Source: M3007 sp046316495
Lineage (GTDB): Bacteria; Bacteroidota; Bacteroidia; Chitinophagales; Saprospiraceae
Reading direction: 5' to 3'
Assembly: GCA_046316495.1 (NCBI GenBank)
Contig: JBKDAM010000076.1
Location: 5,891-69,890 of the forward strand
Length of the DNA stretch: 64,000 nucleotides
Made by a program: the position numbers and the translations under genes. The notes under the pieces are model-generated. The model had not been told where the DNA came from. It saw nothing but the letters and a program-made list of their open reading frames with translations, and did no database searches. Below are positions 28,504-37,575 of the stretch, one piece after another. The stretch's first letter is position 1, and every line of letters begins with the position of its first letter.

Positions 28504-28950
28504 ATGTCTATGTTTAAACCTGTTTTAAAATTCATTCTGGGAGCTTCCCCACTGCATTCTTGGTCAATCGACCTGGCAGCACTGATTCTTCGGGCTAGTT
28601 TTGGTGCCCTGATGCTACTCAACCATGGGATATCCAAATGGAACCGCTTGTTCAGTCAGGAGTTTGGAAATTTTCCAGATCCATTAGGGGTTGGGATTCA
28701 TAATTCCCTGGCATTGACGGTCTTTGCTGAAGTCCTCGGAGCGCTCTTACTGGTGGTGGGTCTTTTCACCCGTTTCTCGGCAGCTCTAATGGCCTTCACC
28801 ATGCTCATTGCCGCTTTTTATGTCCACTGGGAAGATCCTTTTAAGGAAAAAGAGCACGCTCTGCTATTTTTCCTTGCCTCCGTTTGTACCTATTTAATCG
28901 GGGCAGGAAAGTACTCACTGGACTATTATTTTGAAAAGAAACAAGCTTGA
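28504..28950 (+). CDS. DoxX family membrane protein
   Basis: This 148-residue protein has four predicted transmembrane helices and belongs to the DoxX-like family. Family hallmarks are ILRASFGALMLLNHGISKW near the N-terminus and LLVVGLFTRFSAALMAFTMLIA in the middle. DoxX relatives are terminal quinol-oxidase-like or redox-linked membrane proteins whose role in most bacteria is unclear. It stands alone, 114 nt after lptD, and is followed by the S15 hydrolase 59 nt later on the same strand, so a two-gene transcript is possible. Confidence 0.85.
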   Translation: MSMFKPVLKFILGASPLHSWSIDLAALILRASFGALMLLNHGISKWNRLFSQEFGNFPDPLGVGIHNSLALTVFAEVLGALLLVVGLFTRFSAALMAFTMLIAAFYVHWEDPFKEKEHALLFFLASVCTYLIGAGKYSLDYYFEKKQA

Positions 28951-29009
28951 TCAATCCTGAAATACCCAAATCTTGATTAGATGTCCACTAACTACTTGCT
29001 CTGTCAACT

Positions 29010-30938
29010 ATGAAACATGCTCTAAAACTTGGCCTTTCTGCCCTCTGTTTGCTATTAACAGGCCTTCTTTTCGGTCAAAACGAGGAATCGGCCGACTGGG
29101 TGCGTACCCATTACAACAAGCAAGAGGTGATGATCCCAATGCGGGATGGAATCCGATTGTTTACCGCTATTTATACGCCAAAGGATACCAGCAAAACCTA
29201 TCCTATTTTAATGAAACGAACGCCCTATTCCTCTGGGCCCTATGGTGCAGATCAATTCCCGGCACAGTTTCAAAATAAGTACCTAGCCAAAGAAGGCTAC
29301 ATTTTTGTGAATCAGGACGTTCGGGGCCGATATATGAGTGAAGGAGAATTTGTGGATGTCCGACCTTACCAGCCCACCTCCACCACAGAGCCTGTCAAAA
29401 AAGGGGGAAAAGCCAAAAAAGAACAGCCAGCCATTGATGAAGCAACCGATACCTATGATACGGTGGACTGGCTACTGGAGCACCTCTCAAACGATAACGG
29501 AAACGTAGGGGTTTACGGGATTTCCTACCCTGGATTCTACTCCACCATGGCTATTTTGGCGAAGCACCCCGCGATCAAAGCCGTTTCCCCGCAGGCGCCT
29601 GTCACCGACTGGTTTATTGGCGATGATTTTCACCATAACGGAGCATTTATGCTGATGGACGCCTTCTCGTTTTATTCCGGGTTTGGAAAACCGCGACCTA
29701 AACCTACCACACAGGGGCAGCCTGGATTTCAGGATTGGAAAACACCCGACAACTATGAATTTTACTTGCGCACCGGCGCTTTACGGAATTTTAATGAGCA
29801 GTATCTAAAAGGGGGAATTCCTTTTTGGAATGACTTAGTGGCGCACCCCAACTACGATGAATGGTGGCAGGCGCGCAATCCAAGGCCGCATTTAAAGGAG
29901 GTACAAGCTGCAGTCCTGACCGTGGGAGGCCTATTCGATGCAGAAGATTGTTTTGGGGCCTGGCAAGTCTACAAAGCTATTGAGCGACAGAACAGCGCCA
30001 AGGTTTCCAACCGCCTCATTATGGGGCCTTGGGTCCATGGCGGTTGGGCAAGGGGCAAAGGAGACCGCCTGGGAAATGTACATTTCGGAGTGGAAACCAG
30101 CGATTATTATGCTCGAGAAATGGAATTCCCTTTTTTCGAATATTACTTAAAAGGAAAAGGACAGGTGACCCTGGACGACGTTACTGTCTTTGAAACCGGG
30201 AGCAACCAATGGACTCAGTACCCCGCCTGGCCTCCAGCGCAGGCGAAGGAGACAGCCTATTATCTAAGAGAAAACCATCAAATTTCACTACAAAAGCCCG
30301 ACAAAACAACGGAAGCATTCCATGAGTACCTAAGCGATCCAGCTCATCCAGTCCCCTATACTGAGGACGTTCACCTTCGTAGAACCCGGGAATATATGAC
30401 GGACGACCAGCGATTTGCCAGTAGAAGGCCAGATGTATTGACCTACAGTACTCCGGTGCTGGAAAAACCCATAACCGCCACGGGGCCAATTATAGCCGAT
30501 TTGTGGGTAAGTACCAGTGGGACCGATGCCGATTGGGTGGTGAAAGTGATTGATGTCTTTCCCGATACCCTCTCTGCTGTGGAAAATGGAGTGCCAATGG
30601 GTGGGTACCAAATGTTAGTAAGAGGAGAAGTGATGCGAGGAAGATTCCGAAACAGTTTCGAAGAGCCCGAACCCTTCGTACCGGGAGAAGCCGCGAGGGT
30701 TCGATTTGAATTACCGGACATTGCGCATACCTTTTTACCTGGGCACCGGATGATGATTCAGATTCAAAGCAGCTGGTTTCCTTTGGTAGACCGGAACCCA
30801 CAACAGTTTGTAAATATTTACGAATGCAGTGATGAGGACTTCATAAGAGCTGAACATCGAGTGTACCACAGCGCTCAACACCCCTCGGCGATTCGGTTTT
30901 ATACTCTAGAAAAAGGAGAAACTCAGGCGCCTCGTTAA
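29010..30938 (+). CDS. CocE/NonD family hydrolase (peptidase S15, X-Pro dipeptidyl-peptidase fold)
   Basis: This 642-residue secreted alpha/beta hydrolase has signal peptide MKHALKLGLSALCLLLTGLLFGQ. The nucleophile serine is in the elbow YGISYPGFYST (about residues 169-179). The probable acid is in TVGGLFDAEDCFGA and the histidine in GPWVHGGWARG. The C-terminal beta-jelly-roll domain (from about residue 430) fits the family. Relatives include cocaine esterase and glutaryl-7-ACA acylase. A lysine-rich insertion (KKGGKAKKEQP, about 130-140) lies between sheet and cap. The substrate here is unknown. The end of the gene overlaps a hairpin shared with the convergent tatA. Confidence 0.88.
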   Translation: MKHALKLGLSALCLLLTGLLFGQNEESADWVRTHYNKQEVMIPMRDGIRLFTAIYTPKDTSKTYPILMKRTPYSSGPYGADQFPAQFQNKYLAKEGYIFVNQDVRGRYMSEGEFVDVRPYQPTSTTEPVKKGGKAKKEQPAIDEATDTYDTVDWLLEHLSNDNGNVGVYGISYPGFYSTMAILAKHPAIKAVSPQAPVTDWFIGDDFHHNGAFMLMDAFSFYSGFGKPRPKPTTQGQPGFQDWKTPDNYEFYLRTGALRNFNEQYLKGGIPFWNDLVAHPNYDEWWQARNPRPHLKEVQAAVLTVGGLFDAEDCFGAWQVYKAIERQNSAKVSNRLIMGPWVHGGWARGKGDRLGNVHFGVETSDYYAREMEFPFFEYYLKGKGQVTLDDVTVFETGSNQWTQYPAWPPAQAKETAYYLRENHQISLQKPDKTTEAFHEYLSDPAHPVPYTEDVHLRRTREYMTDDQRFASRRPDVLTYSTPVLEKPITATGPIIADLWVSTSGTDADWVVKVIDVFPDTLSAVENGVPMGGYQMLVRGEVMRGRFRNSFEEPEPFVPGEAARVRFELPDIAHTFLPGHRMMIQIQSSWFPLVDRNPQQFVNIYECSDEDFIRAEHRVYHSAQHPSAIRFYTLEKGETQAPR

Positions 30939-30957
30939 GGAACAACGCGGCGCCTGA
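30926..30957. terminator. Hairpin between convergent S15 hydrolase and tatA
   Basis: CAGGCGCC (near 30926-30933) and GGCGCCTG (30950-30957) form an 8-bp perfect GC-rich stem that overlaps the stop codon of the hydrolase. U-tracts are weak on both strands, so this is a probable but not strong terminator. Confidence 0.5.
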
Positions 30958-30962
30958 AAGAA

Positions 30963-31190
30963 TTATTTCTCGATATTTTTCTTTTCGGCGTCGCGAATTC
31001 CCTGGCGAATTTCGTCTTCCACTGAGTTCTTGGCATTGTTAAACTCGCGGATACCACGGCCTAAACCACGCATTAGCTCAGGAATTTTTTGGCCTCCAAA
31101 CAAAAGGAGCACCACTAAAAAGATCAATATAATTTCGGTTGCACCGAGATTGCCTAAAAAAAGCAATAGGGAAAAAGAGAATGCGGTCAT
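30963..31190 (-). CDS. tatA: Sec-independent protein translocase TatA
   Basis: This 75-residue single-helix membrane protein is the pore-forming part of the twin-arginine translocase, which exports folded proteins. The ATG at 31190 places the helix near the N-terminus (GATEIILIFLVVLLLFGG), followed directly by the amphipathic helix KIPELMRGLGRGIREFNNA typical of TatA/E. An in-frame TTG at 31220 would overlap the -7 promoter box and is rejected. A minus-strand promoter TACCTTTG is at 31218-31225. TatB and TatC are not adjacent. Confidence 0.9.
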   Translation of the reverse strand: MTAFSFSLLLFLGNLGATEIILIFLVVLLLFGGQKIPELMRGLGRGIREFNNAKNSVEDEIRQGIRDAEKKNIEK

Positions 31191-31217
31191 AACAAACAAT
31201 TTAAAGGTTAGACGTTG

Positions 31218-31225
31218 CAAAGGTA
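31218..31225 (-). promoter_or_regulatory. -7 promoter box of tatA
   Basis: On the minus strand the octamer is TACCTTTG, an exact TAnnTTTG match, 28 nt before the ATG at 31190. Its position decides the start: the longer open frame would begin inside the promoter. Confidence 0.65.
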
Positions 31226-31390
31226 CGATGATGGCATTGGATTTGCAGCGTTTTAATGAAAGCGGCCCGAACTATTTACCAAAGATGACAAAAAAACGAT
31301 GATCTAGGGTGCTTCAGCCACCAACAAGACTGACCTCTAAGCCACCCAACCGTTTCCGAAAAAGATCATAACAAGAATACTACCCTCAAC

Positions 31391-32176
31391 ATGAAGATAA
31401 ACGAGATCACCCAACTCCTAGAAGCCATCGCTCCCCCGCAGTACCAGGAATCGTATGATAATTCCGGATTACTTGTGGGGCACCCGGAAACAGAAGTGAC
31501 CGGAATCCTTTTCTGCCTAGACGCCCTTGAATGCATCGTAGACGAAGCGCTACAAAAAGGTTGTAACTTAATTATTGCCCACCACCCGATCGTTTTTAAA
31601 GGGTTGAAGCGTTTTAACGGGAACAATTACGTAGAAAGAACCATCATCCACGCGATTCAAAACAAGGTGGCCATTTATGCGATTCATACCAATTTGGATA
31701 ATGTCCTGTATCGAGGAGTCAATGAACGAATCGCGCTTCAGCTCGGGTTAGAACAGCTGCAGGTACTCGTGCCCAAACCAGGACTCGATCAAGTAGGCGC
31801 TGGGGTAATTGGGCAGCTGCCGAATCCAGTAGAGGAACGCCTTTTTTTACAACAAGTAAAAGAAAAAATGAAGGCGGGCTGCGTCCGCCACACTCAATTG
31901 CTGAACAAGCCCATTCAACGAGTGGCGGTCTGCGGTGGAGCAGGAAGTAGCTTTTTGCCTTTTGCACTGGCACAACGCGCTGATATTTACATAACAGCAG
32001 ATTTTAAGTACCATGAATTTTTTGATGCAGAAAATCGGTTGGTCATTGCGGATATTGGACATTTTGAGAGCGAACAATACACGATTCCGCTTTTATATGA
32101 TATTATTTGGGAAAAATACCCTAATTTTGCGCTCAATTTGACCGAACATAATACCAATCCGGTCAATTACCTTTGA
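31391..32176 (+). CDS. Nif3-like dinuclear metal centre protein (YbgI family)
   Basis: This 261-residue homologue of the Nif3/YbgI family forms toroidal hexamers with a dinuclear metal site. Diagnostic regions are QESYDNSGLLVG near the N-terminus, the metal-ligand HHPIVFKG, and HTNLDNV. Further ligands follow in DIGHFESEQYTIP near the C-terminus. Many Bacteroidota versions are about 365 residues with an inserted middle domain; this one is the short form. The function is unsettled (a GTP cyclohydrolase-like activity has been reported for some members). It is followed 13 nt later by the zinc-ribbon gene, a very common pairing. Confidence 0.92.
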   Translation: MKINEITQLLEAIAPPQYQESYDNSGLLVGHPETEVTGILFCLDALECIVDEALQKGCNLIIAHHPIVFKGLKRFNGNNYVERTIIHAIQNKVAIYAIHTNLDNVLYRGVNERIALQLGLEQLQVLVPKPGLDQVGAGVIGQLPNPVEERLFLQQVKEKMKAGCVRHTQLLNKPIQRVAVCGGAGSSFLPFALAQRADIYITADFKYHEFFDAENRLVIADIGHFESEQYTIPLLYDIIWEKYPNFALNLTEHNTNPVNYL

Positions 32177-32189
32177 CAATCAATTAATT

Positions 32190-32939
32190 ATGGCAGAATT
32201 ATCCATCGCTGAAAAACTTCAGAAACTGTGGAATCTCCAGCAAGTTGACTCCCAGCTGGACGAAATAAAAATCTTGAAAGGGGAACTACCCATGGAGGTA
32301 GCCGATCTGGAAGACGAATTAGCGGGTTTGGATACCCGAATCAAGCGTCTAAAGGCTACTGTGAAAGAGGCGGAAGGAGAAGTATCTCGCCTACAGGCTT
32401 TTGGAAAGGATACAGAAGCCAACCTTAAGAAATACCAGAAGCAGATCGAGGAGGTCAAAAATAACCGCGAATACGAAGCGCTTCAAAGAGAAATCGATAA
32501 TGCAAAATTAGATATCGAGTTGGCTACCAAAAAAACAAAGGAAGCCAAAGCTGTTCTCGATCAGAAAAAAGAAAGCCTGACGCTGGCAGAAGCAAAATTT
32601 ACTGCTCGTCAACAAGACCTGGATACCAAAAAGCAGGAGCTCAATGGCATTATTGAGAAAACCAACCAGGAAGAAGCAAAATTAAAGGCCCACAGCGACC
32701 AAGCCCGTGTGGGGATTGAAGATCGCTTGTTGAAAGCCTATGATAAAACTCGGACCACGTACCGGAATGGTTTGGCGGTTGTGACCGTCGACCGCGACGC
32801 TTGTGGCGGCTGCTTTAACAGGATACCACCTCAAGTGCAACTGGAAGTATGCCTTCATAAAAAGATCATTGCTTGTGAGCATTGCGGACGGATTTTGGTG
32901 GATCAAAGCATTGTTAATCCTCCCCTTGTAGAGGCTTAA
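32190..32939 (+). CDS. Coiled-coil protein with C4 zinc ribbon (CT398-like)
   Basis: This 249-residue protein has a long coiled coil (about 10-185) followed by a C-terminal C4-type zinc ribbon (CGGC ... CEHC). The family (DUF164/zf-RING_7, CT398 in Chlamydia) is nearly always found next to Nif3-like genes, as here (13 nt). The role is unknown; some relatives interact with sigma-54 or export factors. A clear intrinsic terminator follows at 32963-32999. Confidence 0.9.
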   Translation: MAELSIAEKLQKLWNLQQVDSQLDEIKILKGELPMEVADLEDELAGLDTRIKRLKATVKEAEGEVSRLQAFGKDTEANLKKYQKQIEEVKNNREYEALQREIDNAKLDIELATKKTKEAKAVLDQKKESLTLAEAKFTARQQDLDTKKQELNGIIEKTNQEEAKLKAHSDQARVGIEDRLLKAYDKTRTTYRNGLAVVTVDRDACGGCFNRIPPQVQLEVCLHKKIIACEHCGRILVDQSIVNPPLVEA

Positions 32940-32962
32940 TTCATATTTATAATTAATTGATT

Positions 32963-33007
32963 TAGTGCCTGTTCTGAATATTTTTCAGTACAGGCACTAT
33001 TTTTTTA
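32963..33007 (+). terminator. Intrinsic terminator of the Nif3/zinc-ribbon operon
   Basis: TAGTGCCTGT (32963-32972) and ACAGGCACTA (32990-32999) pair as a 10-bp stem, extended inside by CTGAA/TTCAG, and a seven-T run follows. Confidence 0.9.
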
Positions 33008-33094
33008 CAAAATATATGTTAAATGTTAACCAACTAACGGCTTAAATGCCGTTTCTTGCATGGTCTTTATTTTAGAAGACTTTCATTTGTAATC

Positions 33095-33628
33095 ATGCGC
33101 GTTTTTAGCCCATCTACGGTTTTATTGTTGTTGTTGTGTTGGTATGCCCCTGCAGTCCAAGCTCAGAGTCCCTCCTACAAGGTTCTGGACACCTACGACG
33201 ACCTATCTACGCTGTTGAACAGACACGAAGAAACTACCCTAGTGGTCAACTTTTGGGCTACTTATTGCGCTCCCTGTGTTCAGGAAATCCCCCTTTTAGA
33301 TTCTCTACAACAAAAATACGCAGACCGCCAACTGAAGGTGGTGCTGGTAAACTTGGATTTTCGGCATCAGCTCAAGCAACGGTTGGAGCCTTTTCTGGAA
33401 AAACACCATTTGAGCTCCAAGGTATTGGTATTGGCAGATCAGGACGCCGATTCTTGGATCCCTAAGGTAAGCCCAGATTGGGATGGAGGACTTCCGTTTA
33501 CGATGATTATAAAAGACGGCAAAAAAGTCCCTCACCAACAAGAATTCAACAGTTTTGATGGATTGGAGCAGTTCGTACTGCCTCATTTATCACCGGTGGA
33601 TCTGCTTATTGCAAAACGTAAACGATAA
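33095..33628 (+). CDS. TlpA-like thiol-disulfide oxidoreductase
   Basis: This 177-residue periplasmic thioredoxin-fold protein has signal peptide MRVFSPSTVLLLLLCWYAPAVQAQ, starting at ATG 33095. An in-frame ATG at 33056 would precede the signal by 13 residues and is rejected. The CxxC active site is FWATYCAPC (WATYCAPCVQE). The substrate could be periplasmic or lipoprotein thiols; cytochrome c maturation is a common role for relatives. A second TlpA-like protein is encoded at 61858. The next gene downstream is another thioredoxin-fold protein. Confidence 0.85.
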   Translation: MRVFSPSTVLLLLLCWYAPAVQAQSPSYKVLDTYDDLSTLLNRHEETTLVVNFWATYCAPCVQEIPLLDSLQQKYADRQLKVVLVNLDFRHQLKQRLEPFLEKHHLSSKVLVLADQDADSWIPKVSPDWDGGLPFTMIIKDGKKVPHQQEFNSFDGLEQFVLPHLSPVDLLIAKRKR

Positions 33629-33756
33629 TTTTTTTATATCACGCTATTTCATTTAAATAACATCTACATCTAAACGTGCGCCTGCCTCTTTTTCGCAGGA
33701 CTTTTAATCTCTCTCTTTAATCCGATTTTTCACCTTCTTCTCCCTGTACTGAAGAC

Positions 33757-34437
33757 ATGAAAGTCACACTCCCGTCGGTTACCCTCCTGGCATTTTGCGC
33801 TGTTGTTTTATCTAAATTCAACAGTCCTCCCGCCAATCCGACAACCGATTTTAATTATCCGGAAGGCTATGCTATTGGTGATGTAGCACAAAGCTTCCAA
33901 TTAAGGAATTACGATGGGCGCACCATCGGGTTAGAGGATTATCCTTCTGCGAAGGGGTTTATCATTGTCTTTACCAGCAATCATTGCCCCTACGCAGAAG
34001 CATACGAAGACCGCCTTATCGCCCTTCACCGCAAATTTGCGGACCGAGGATTCCCATTGATTGCCATTAATCCAAACGCTCCAGAAATCAATCCTTTGGA
34101 CAATATGGAGGCGATCAAAAAACGGGCCCGTCTAAAAAAATTTCCGTTTCCTTACCTTTCTGACTCCCTTCAACAGGTGTTTCCAATGTATGGAGCTGAC
34201 CGCACCCCTCACGTATTTGTGTTAGACAGCCTGCGGCACGTGCGCTACATGGGTACCATCGACGACAATGCGGAAGCTTCCCATAAAGTGACTAAACGGT
34301 ATGTGGAGGAAGCTATCCACGCGCTGCTGGAAGGAGATGAGCCTACCCCTTCTACCACCAAAACTGTTGGATGTAAAATTCGAATGATGGAACGCCGCAG
34401 CAGTGCTCCGAAACCTATCGAAAAAACAGAGGGATAA
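33757..34437 (+). CDS. Redoxin (AhpC/TSA-type) family protein
   Basis: This 226-residue thioredoxin-fold protein has a signal-like hydrophobic N-terminus (LPSVTLLAFCAVVLS) and a redoxin core (about 45-190). It carries only one cysteine at the active site, in SNHCPYAEAY, where thioredoxins have CxxC; this NHCPYA form is known in a subgroup of thiol-disulfide isomerase-like proteins from Bacteroidota. The C-terminal ~30 residues are basic and Pro-rich, and one extra Cys is in TVGCKIRM. Its stop is 5 nt before csaA. The 33661-33674 stretch upstream is complementary to the sRNA scaffold described elsewhere. Confidence 0.85.
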   Translation: MKVTLPSVTLLAFCAVVLSKFNSPPANPTTDFNYPEGYAIGDVAQSFQLRNYDGRTIGLEDYPSAKGFIIVFTSNHCPYAEAYEDRLIALHRKFADRGFPLIAINPNAPEINPLDNMEAIKKRARLKKFPFPYLSDSLQQVFPMYGADRTPHVFVLDSLRHVRYMGTIDDNAEASHKVTKRYVEEAIHALLEGDEPTPSTTKTVGCKIRMMERRSSAPKPIEKTEG

Positions 34438-34442
34438 CTTAA

Positions 34443-34772
34443 GTGATTCAACCAGCAGATTTTGCTAAAATAGACATCCGGATCGGGACCGTTTTGGAAG
34501 TATTTCCCTTTCCCAAAGCCAAAAAACCAGCTTGGCAACTCCATATTGATTTTGGTCCAGAAATCGGAATTAAAAGAAGCAGCGCACAAATCACCCAAAA
34601 ATACGACACCCAACAGCTGTTGGGAAAGCAGGTGCTGGCAGTCGTGAATTTCCCTCCCAAGCAAATTGCGCACTTTTCTTCCGAGGTACTCGTGCTTGGG
34701 ATAGAAACCGAAAATGGAGTCGTACTGCTTTCCGCAGACGAGCCGGTTTCCAATGGGCTTCGGGTTGTTTAA
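34443..34772 (+). CDS. csaA: tRNA-binding chaperone-like protein CsaA
   Basis: This 109-residue OB-fold tRNA_bind-domain protein uses a GTG start at 34443, only 5 nt after the preceding stop. The hallmark FAKIDIRIGTVLEVFPFPKAKKPAWQLHIDFG matches CsaA. The C-terminal part includes VLAVVNFPPKQIAHFSSEVLVLG. CsaA was described as a secretion-related chaperone in Bacillus and also binds tRNA; its exact physiological role in Bacteroidota is not established. The length is normal for the family. Confidence 0.92.
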   Translation: MIQPADFAKIDIRIGTVLEVFPFPKAKKPAWQLHIDFGPEIGIKRSSAQITQKYDTQQLLGKQVLAVVNFPPKQIAHFSSEVLVLGIETENGVVLLSADEPVSNGLRVV

Positions 34773-34914
34773 CTATCTGACAACCTATCAATTAGACTAC
34801 CGTCCATCTTAACCACAATAAATCCGTTTATTCCATTCTGTTTTTGTTTGCCGAATAATAGTATCTTGGGTCTTCGATTTCCCCATTTATCTTCGTACAA
34901 ATTTATTTTCAGCT

Positions 34915-37509
34915 ATGGAATACTGCGCCTCCCCTCCTATCCAGGCTAGTTGGGCCGCTTTTTTTGCCACTTGTTTGCTGCTCTCTTGTTCCCCCTCAAG
35001 GCAGCACCCAAGCTCCATCCTCCAATCGGTATCGATTGTTTGGGAATTGATTCAAAACACATCAGAGGAGGAATGTCAGGCTGAATTTCGGTTTGTCAAC
35101 CACGGAAAGCAAGCTCTATCGGGTTCAAATTGGAGTTTGTACTTTAATCAAACGACCGTCTTGCCTGGACTGCCGATGCCCGATTCCATGAAGGGCGAGG
35201 TGGTTCACCTCAATGGAGACCTTTATCAGTTTCGCCCTGGACCTGACTTTCAGATTGCTCCTGGCGACAGCCTCCGGTTTCGGTATCGATACATGGGTGC
35301 CATGATTAAAGAACGAGACCGCCCAGATGGCGCCTATTTTGTTGAAAAAAACGGTTCTAATGAGCAGGTAGTTTTACCCTACCGATTTGAAGCCCTTCCG
35401 TTAAGCAACTTAGAAGCCCTGTTTCCCAACCCTGAGCTCCGTGCCTTGGTACCAAACCCTTCCAACGAATACCAGCGGAACTTGGCTATTTCTACTTTAC
35501 CCTTAAGCGCAGTTGGAAAAATAACCCCCAGCCCGTTCAGTATAAAAGACGGTGAAGGCATTGTTTGGCTGGACCCTCGAACCCAGATCGGTTACACGGT
35601 GGGGTTGGAGAACGAAGCGAAGCAACTACAACGGGGGCTCCAGAAAATAACCGGGCAATTGTTTTCCACGACCAAAGGAAGGGTGACAGGCCCTTTTTCC
35701 ATTCAGCTCCAAAACAGCCCCATTACCGTAAACGGGATATCCAGCGAAGCGTATCAGCTGATGGCAGGGCCTGATAGCGGCATTCAGATAACCGGAAGCG
35801 ATGCCGCAGGGGTCTTCTACGGAATTCAAAGCTTGTTATCCCTTGTATTAGCCGATAGCGGCCCCGGTGAATGGAAAATTCAATCGGTAGAAATACAAGA
35901 TGCCCCAAGGTTTGCCTACCGCGGCTTCTTACTCGATATTGCCCGTAATTTTCAGAAAAAAGAGGCCGTACTGAAACTCATTGACCTTTTAGCCCTTTAT
36001 AAAATAAATAAACTAAACCTTCGAATGACCGAGGATGAAGGCTGGAGGCTGGCAATCAAAGGGCTACCCGAACTCACAGAGGTCGGAGGAAAACGAGGAC
36101 ACAAGGCCCCAACGTCTAATTGCCTTCCACCGTCTTACGGTTCCGGTCCCTTCCCGGACGCTTCTGGCAACTACGGTTCCGGGTATTTCAGCCGGGAGGA
36201 GTTTAAAGAAATCCTTCGCTATGCCCACCAGCACCACATAGAAGTAATTCCGGAAGTTTGTTTCCCAAGCCATGCACGCGCTGCCATTCAATCAATGGAA
36301 ACGAGGTATCAGCATTATTTGGCCAAAAAAGACACAGTTAAAGCCCAGGAATTCCGATTAATAGACCCGGAAGATGCTTCGGTCTACCGATCCGCCCAAC
36401 TCTACCAAGATAATATTGTGTGTGTGGCTTTACCTTCCGTCTATCATTTTTATGAAACGGTGGTTCGGGACATCAGCCAAATGTATGAAGAAGCTGGTTT
36501 GAAAATGACCACTTTCAATACCGGCGGGGATGAGGTCCCTAATGGAGCCTGGACCCAATCGCCAAGATGCGCTGAACTCCTGAAATCCTTACCTCATTTG
36601 AGCGATTACCGGCAATTACAAGGCTATTTTTTGGAAAACATCTTGCCCGTTCTCGAAAAGTACCAGGTGCAAATTTCGGGCTGGGAAGAAATCGTGTTAA
36701 ATAAAGACAGCAAAGGGAAAGCAGTAGTCAATACATCGTTTGTCGGAAAACGCATTCTACCCTTGGTCTGGGACAATACAGATGACAACATTGATTTGGG
36801 CTACCGAATCGCTAATGCGGGGTATCCGGTTGTGCTCTGCAATGTAACCAACCTGTATTTTGACTTAGCCTACTCCATCGATCCTACAGAACCTGGTCTG
36901 TACTGGGGAGGCTTCCAGGATGCCATAGACCCTTATGTGATGGCCCCTTTTGATGTTTTTAAAACCGCCCATTTTGATGCATTCGGACGTCTGGGCACCA
37001 ACGAACAGTCCTTCCCGGGTAAGGAACGGCTACGACCAGAGAACCGCCCCAAAATCCAGGGTTTACAAGCCCAGCTTTGGTCAGAGACTGTGAAAGGCCC
37101 CACTATGTTGGAATACTACTTAGCCCCCAAATTGTTTGCTTTCGCGGAAAAAGCATGGTCAAAAGCACCCGCCTGGGAAGAAGAGCACAGCCTCCCAAAA
37201 CGGAATAAAGCCATCCTGGAAGGCTGGAGCGAATTGGCAAACAGAATCGGGCAGCGGGAATTCCCCAAACTAGACACCTACTTTGGCAGTTGGAATTACC
37301 GGATACCGGCACCGGGAGCTATCTTTGAAAATGGACTTTTTTCTGCCAACACCGCTTTCCCTGGACTTATTATCCGGTACACTACCGATGGCTCCGAGCC
37401 AGGTCCTGCCTCCACACCCTACTTGGAGCCCGTCTTACTTAATGCTGGAACTATCAAAGTCAGGGCCTTTAATCGGGCTGGACGTGGAAGCAAAAGCTGG
37501 ACCCTATGA
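34915..37509 (+). CDS. Beta-N-acetylhexosaminidase (GH20) lipoprotein
   Basis: This 864-residue outer-membrane lipoprotein has lipobox LLLSC at about residues 22-26. The domain order is: N-terminal carbohydrate-binding-like CHB_HEX domain (about 35-180), GH20b domain (about 190-310), the GH20 catalytic barrel (from about 320), and a C-terminal CHB_HEX_C domain (about 800-864) with RYTTDGSEPG. The catalytic pair is D539-E540 in NTGGDEVPNGAW. The enzyme removes terminal GlcNAc or GalNAc from chitin-type or host glycans. It heads a three-gene run with the ceramidase-like and SIS genes (gaps 66 and 48 nt). Confidence 0.93.
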   Translation: MEYCASPPIQASWAAFFATCLLLSCSPSRQHPSSILQSVSIVWELIQNTSEEECQAEFRFVNHGKQALSGSNWSLYFNQTTVLPGLPMPDSMKGEVVHLNGDLYQFRPGPDFQIAPGDSLRFRYRYMGAMIKERDRPDGAYFVEKNGSNEQVVLPYRFEALPLSNLEALFPNPELRALVPNPSNEYQRNLAISTLPLSAVGKITPSPFSIKDGEGIVWLDPRTQIGYTVGLENEAKQLQRGLQKITGQLFSTTKGRVTGPFSIQLQNSPITVNGISSEAYQLMAGPDSGIQITGSDAAGVFYGIQSLLSLVLADSGPGEWKIQSVEIQDAPRFAYRGFLLDIARNFQKKEAVLKLIDLLALYKINKLNLRMTEDEGWRLAIKGLPELTEVGGKRGHKAPTSNCLPPSYGSGPFPDASGNYGSGYFSREEFKEILRYAHQHHIEVIPEVCFPSHARAAIQSMETRYQHYLAKKDTVKAQEFRLIDPEDASVYRSAQLYQDNIVCVALPSVYHFYETVVRDISQMYEEAGLKMTTFNTGGDEVPNGAWTQSPRCAELLKSLPHLSDYRQLQGYFLENILPVLEKYQVQISGWEEIVLNKDSKGKAVVNTSFVGKRILPLVWDNTDDNIDLGYRIANAGYPVVLCNVTNLYFDLAYSIDPTEPGLYWGGFQDAIDPYVMAPFDVFKTAHFDAFGRLGTNEQSFPGKERLRPENRPKIQGLQAQLWSETVKGPTMLEYYLAPKLFAFAEKAWSKAPAWEEEHSLPKRNKAILEGWSELANRIGQREFPKLDTYFGSWNYRIPAPGAIFENGLFSANTAFPGLIIRYTTDGSEPGPASTPYLEPVLLNAGTIKVRAFNRAGRGSKSWTL

Positions 37510-37575
37510 TGCGGCAACTACGTTTTTTCTGTCTTAAGTGGTAAATTAACCATCACAATTGATCTAAATCAGCAA

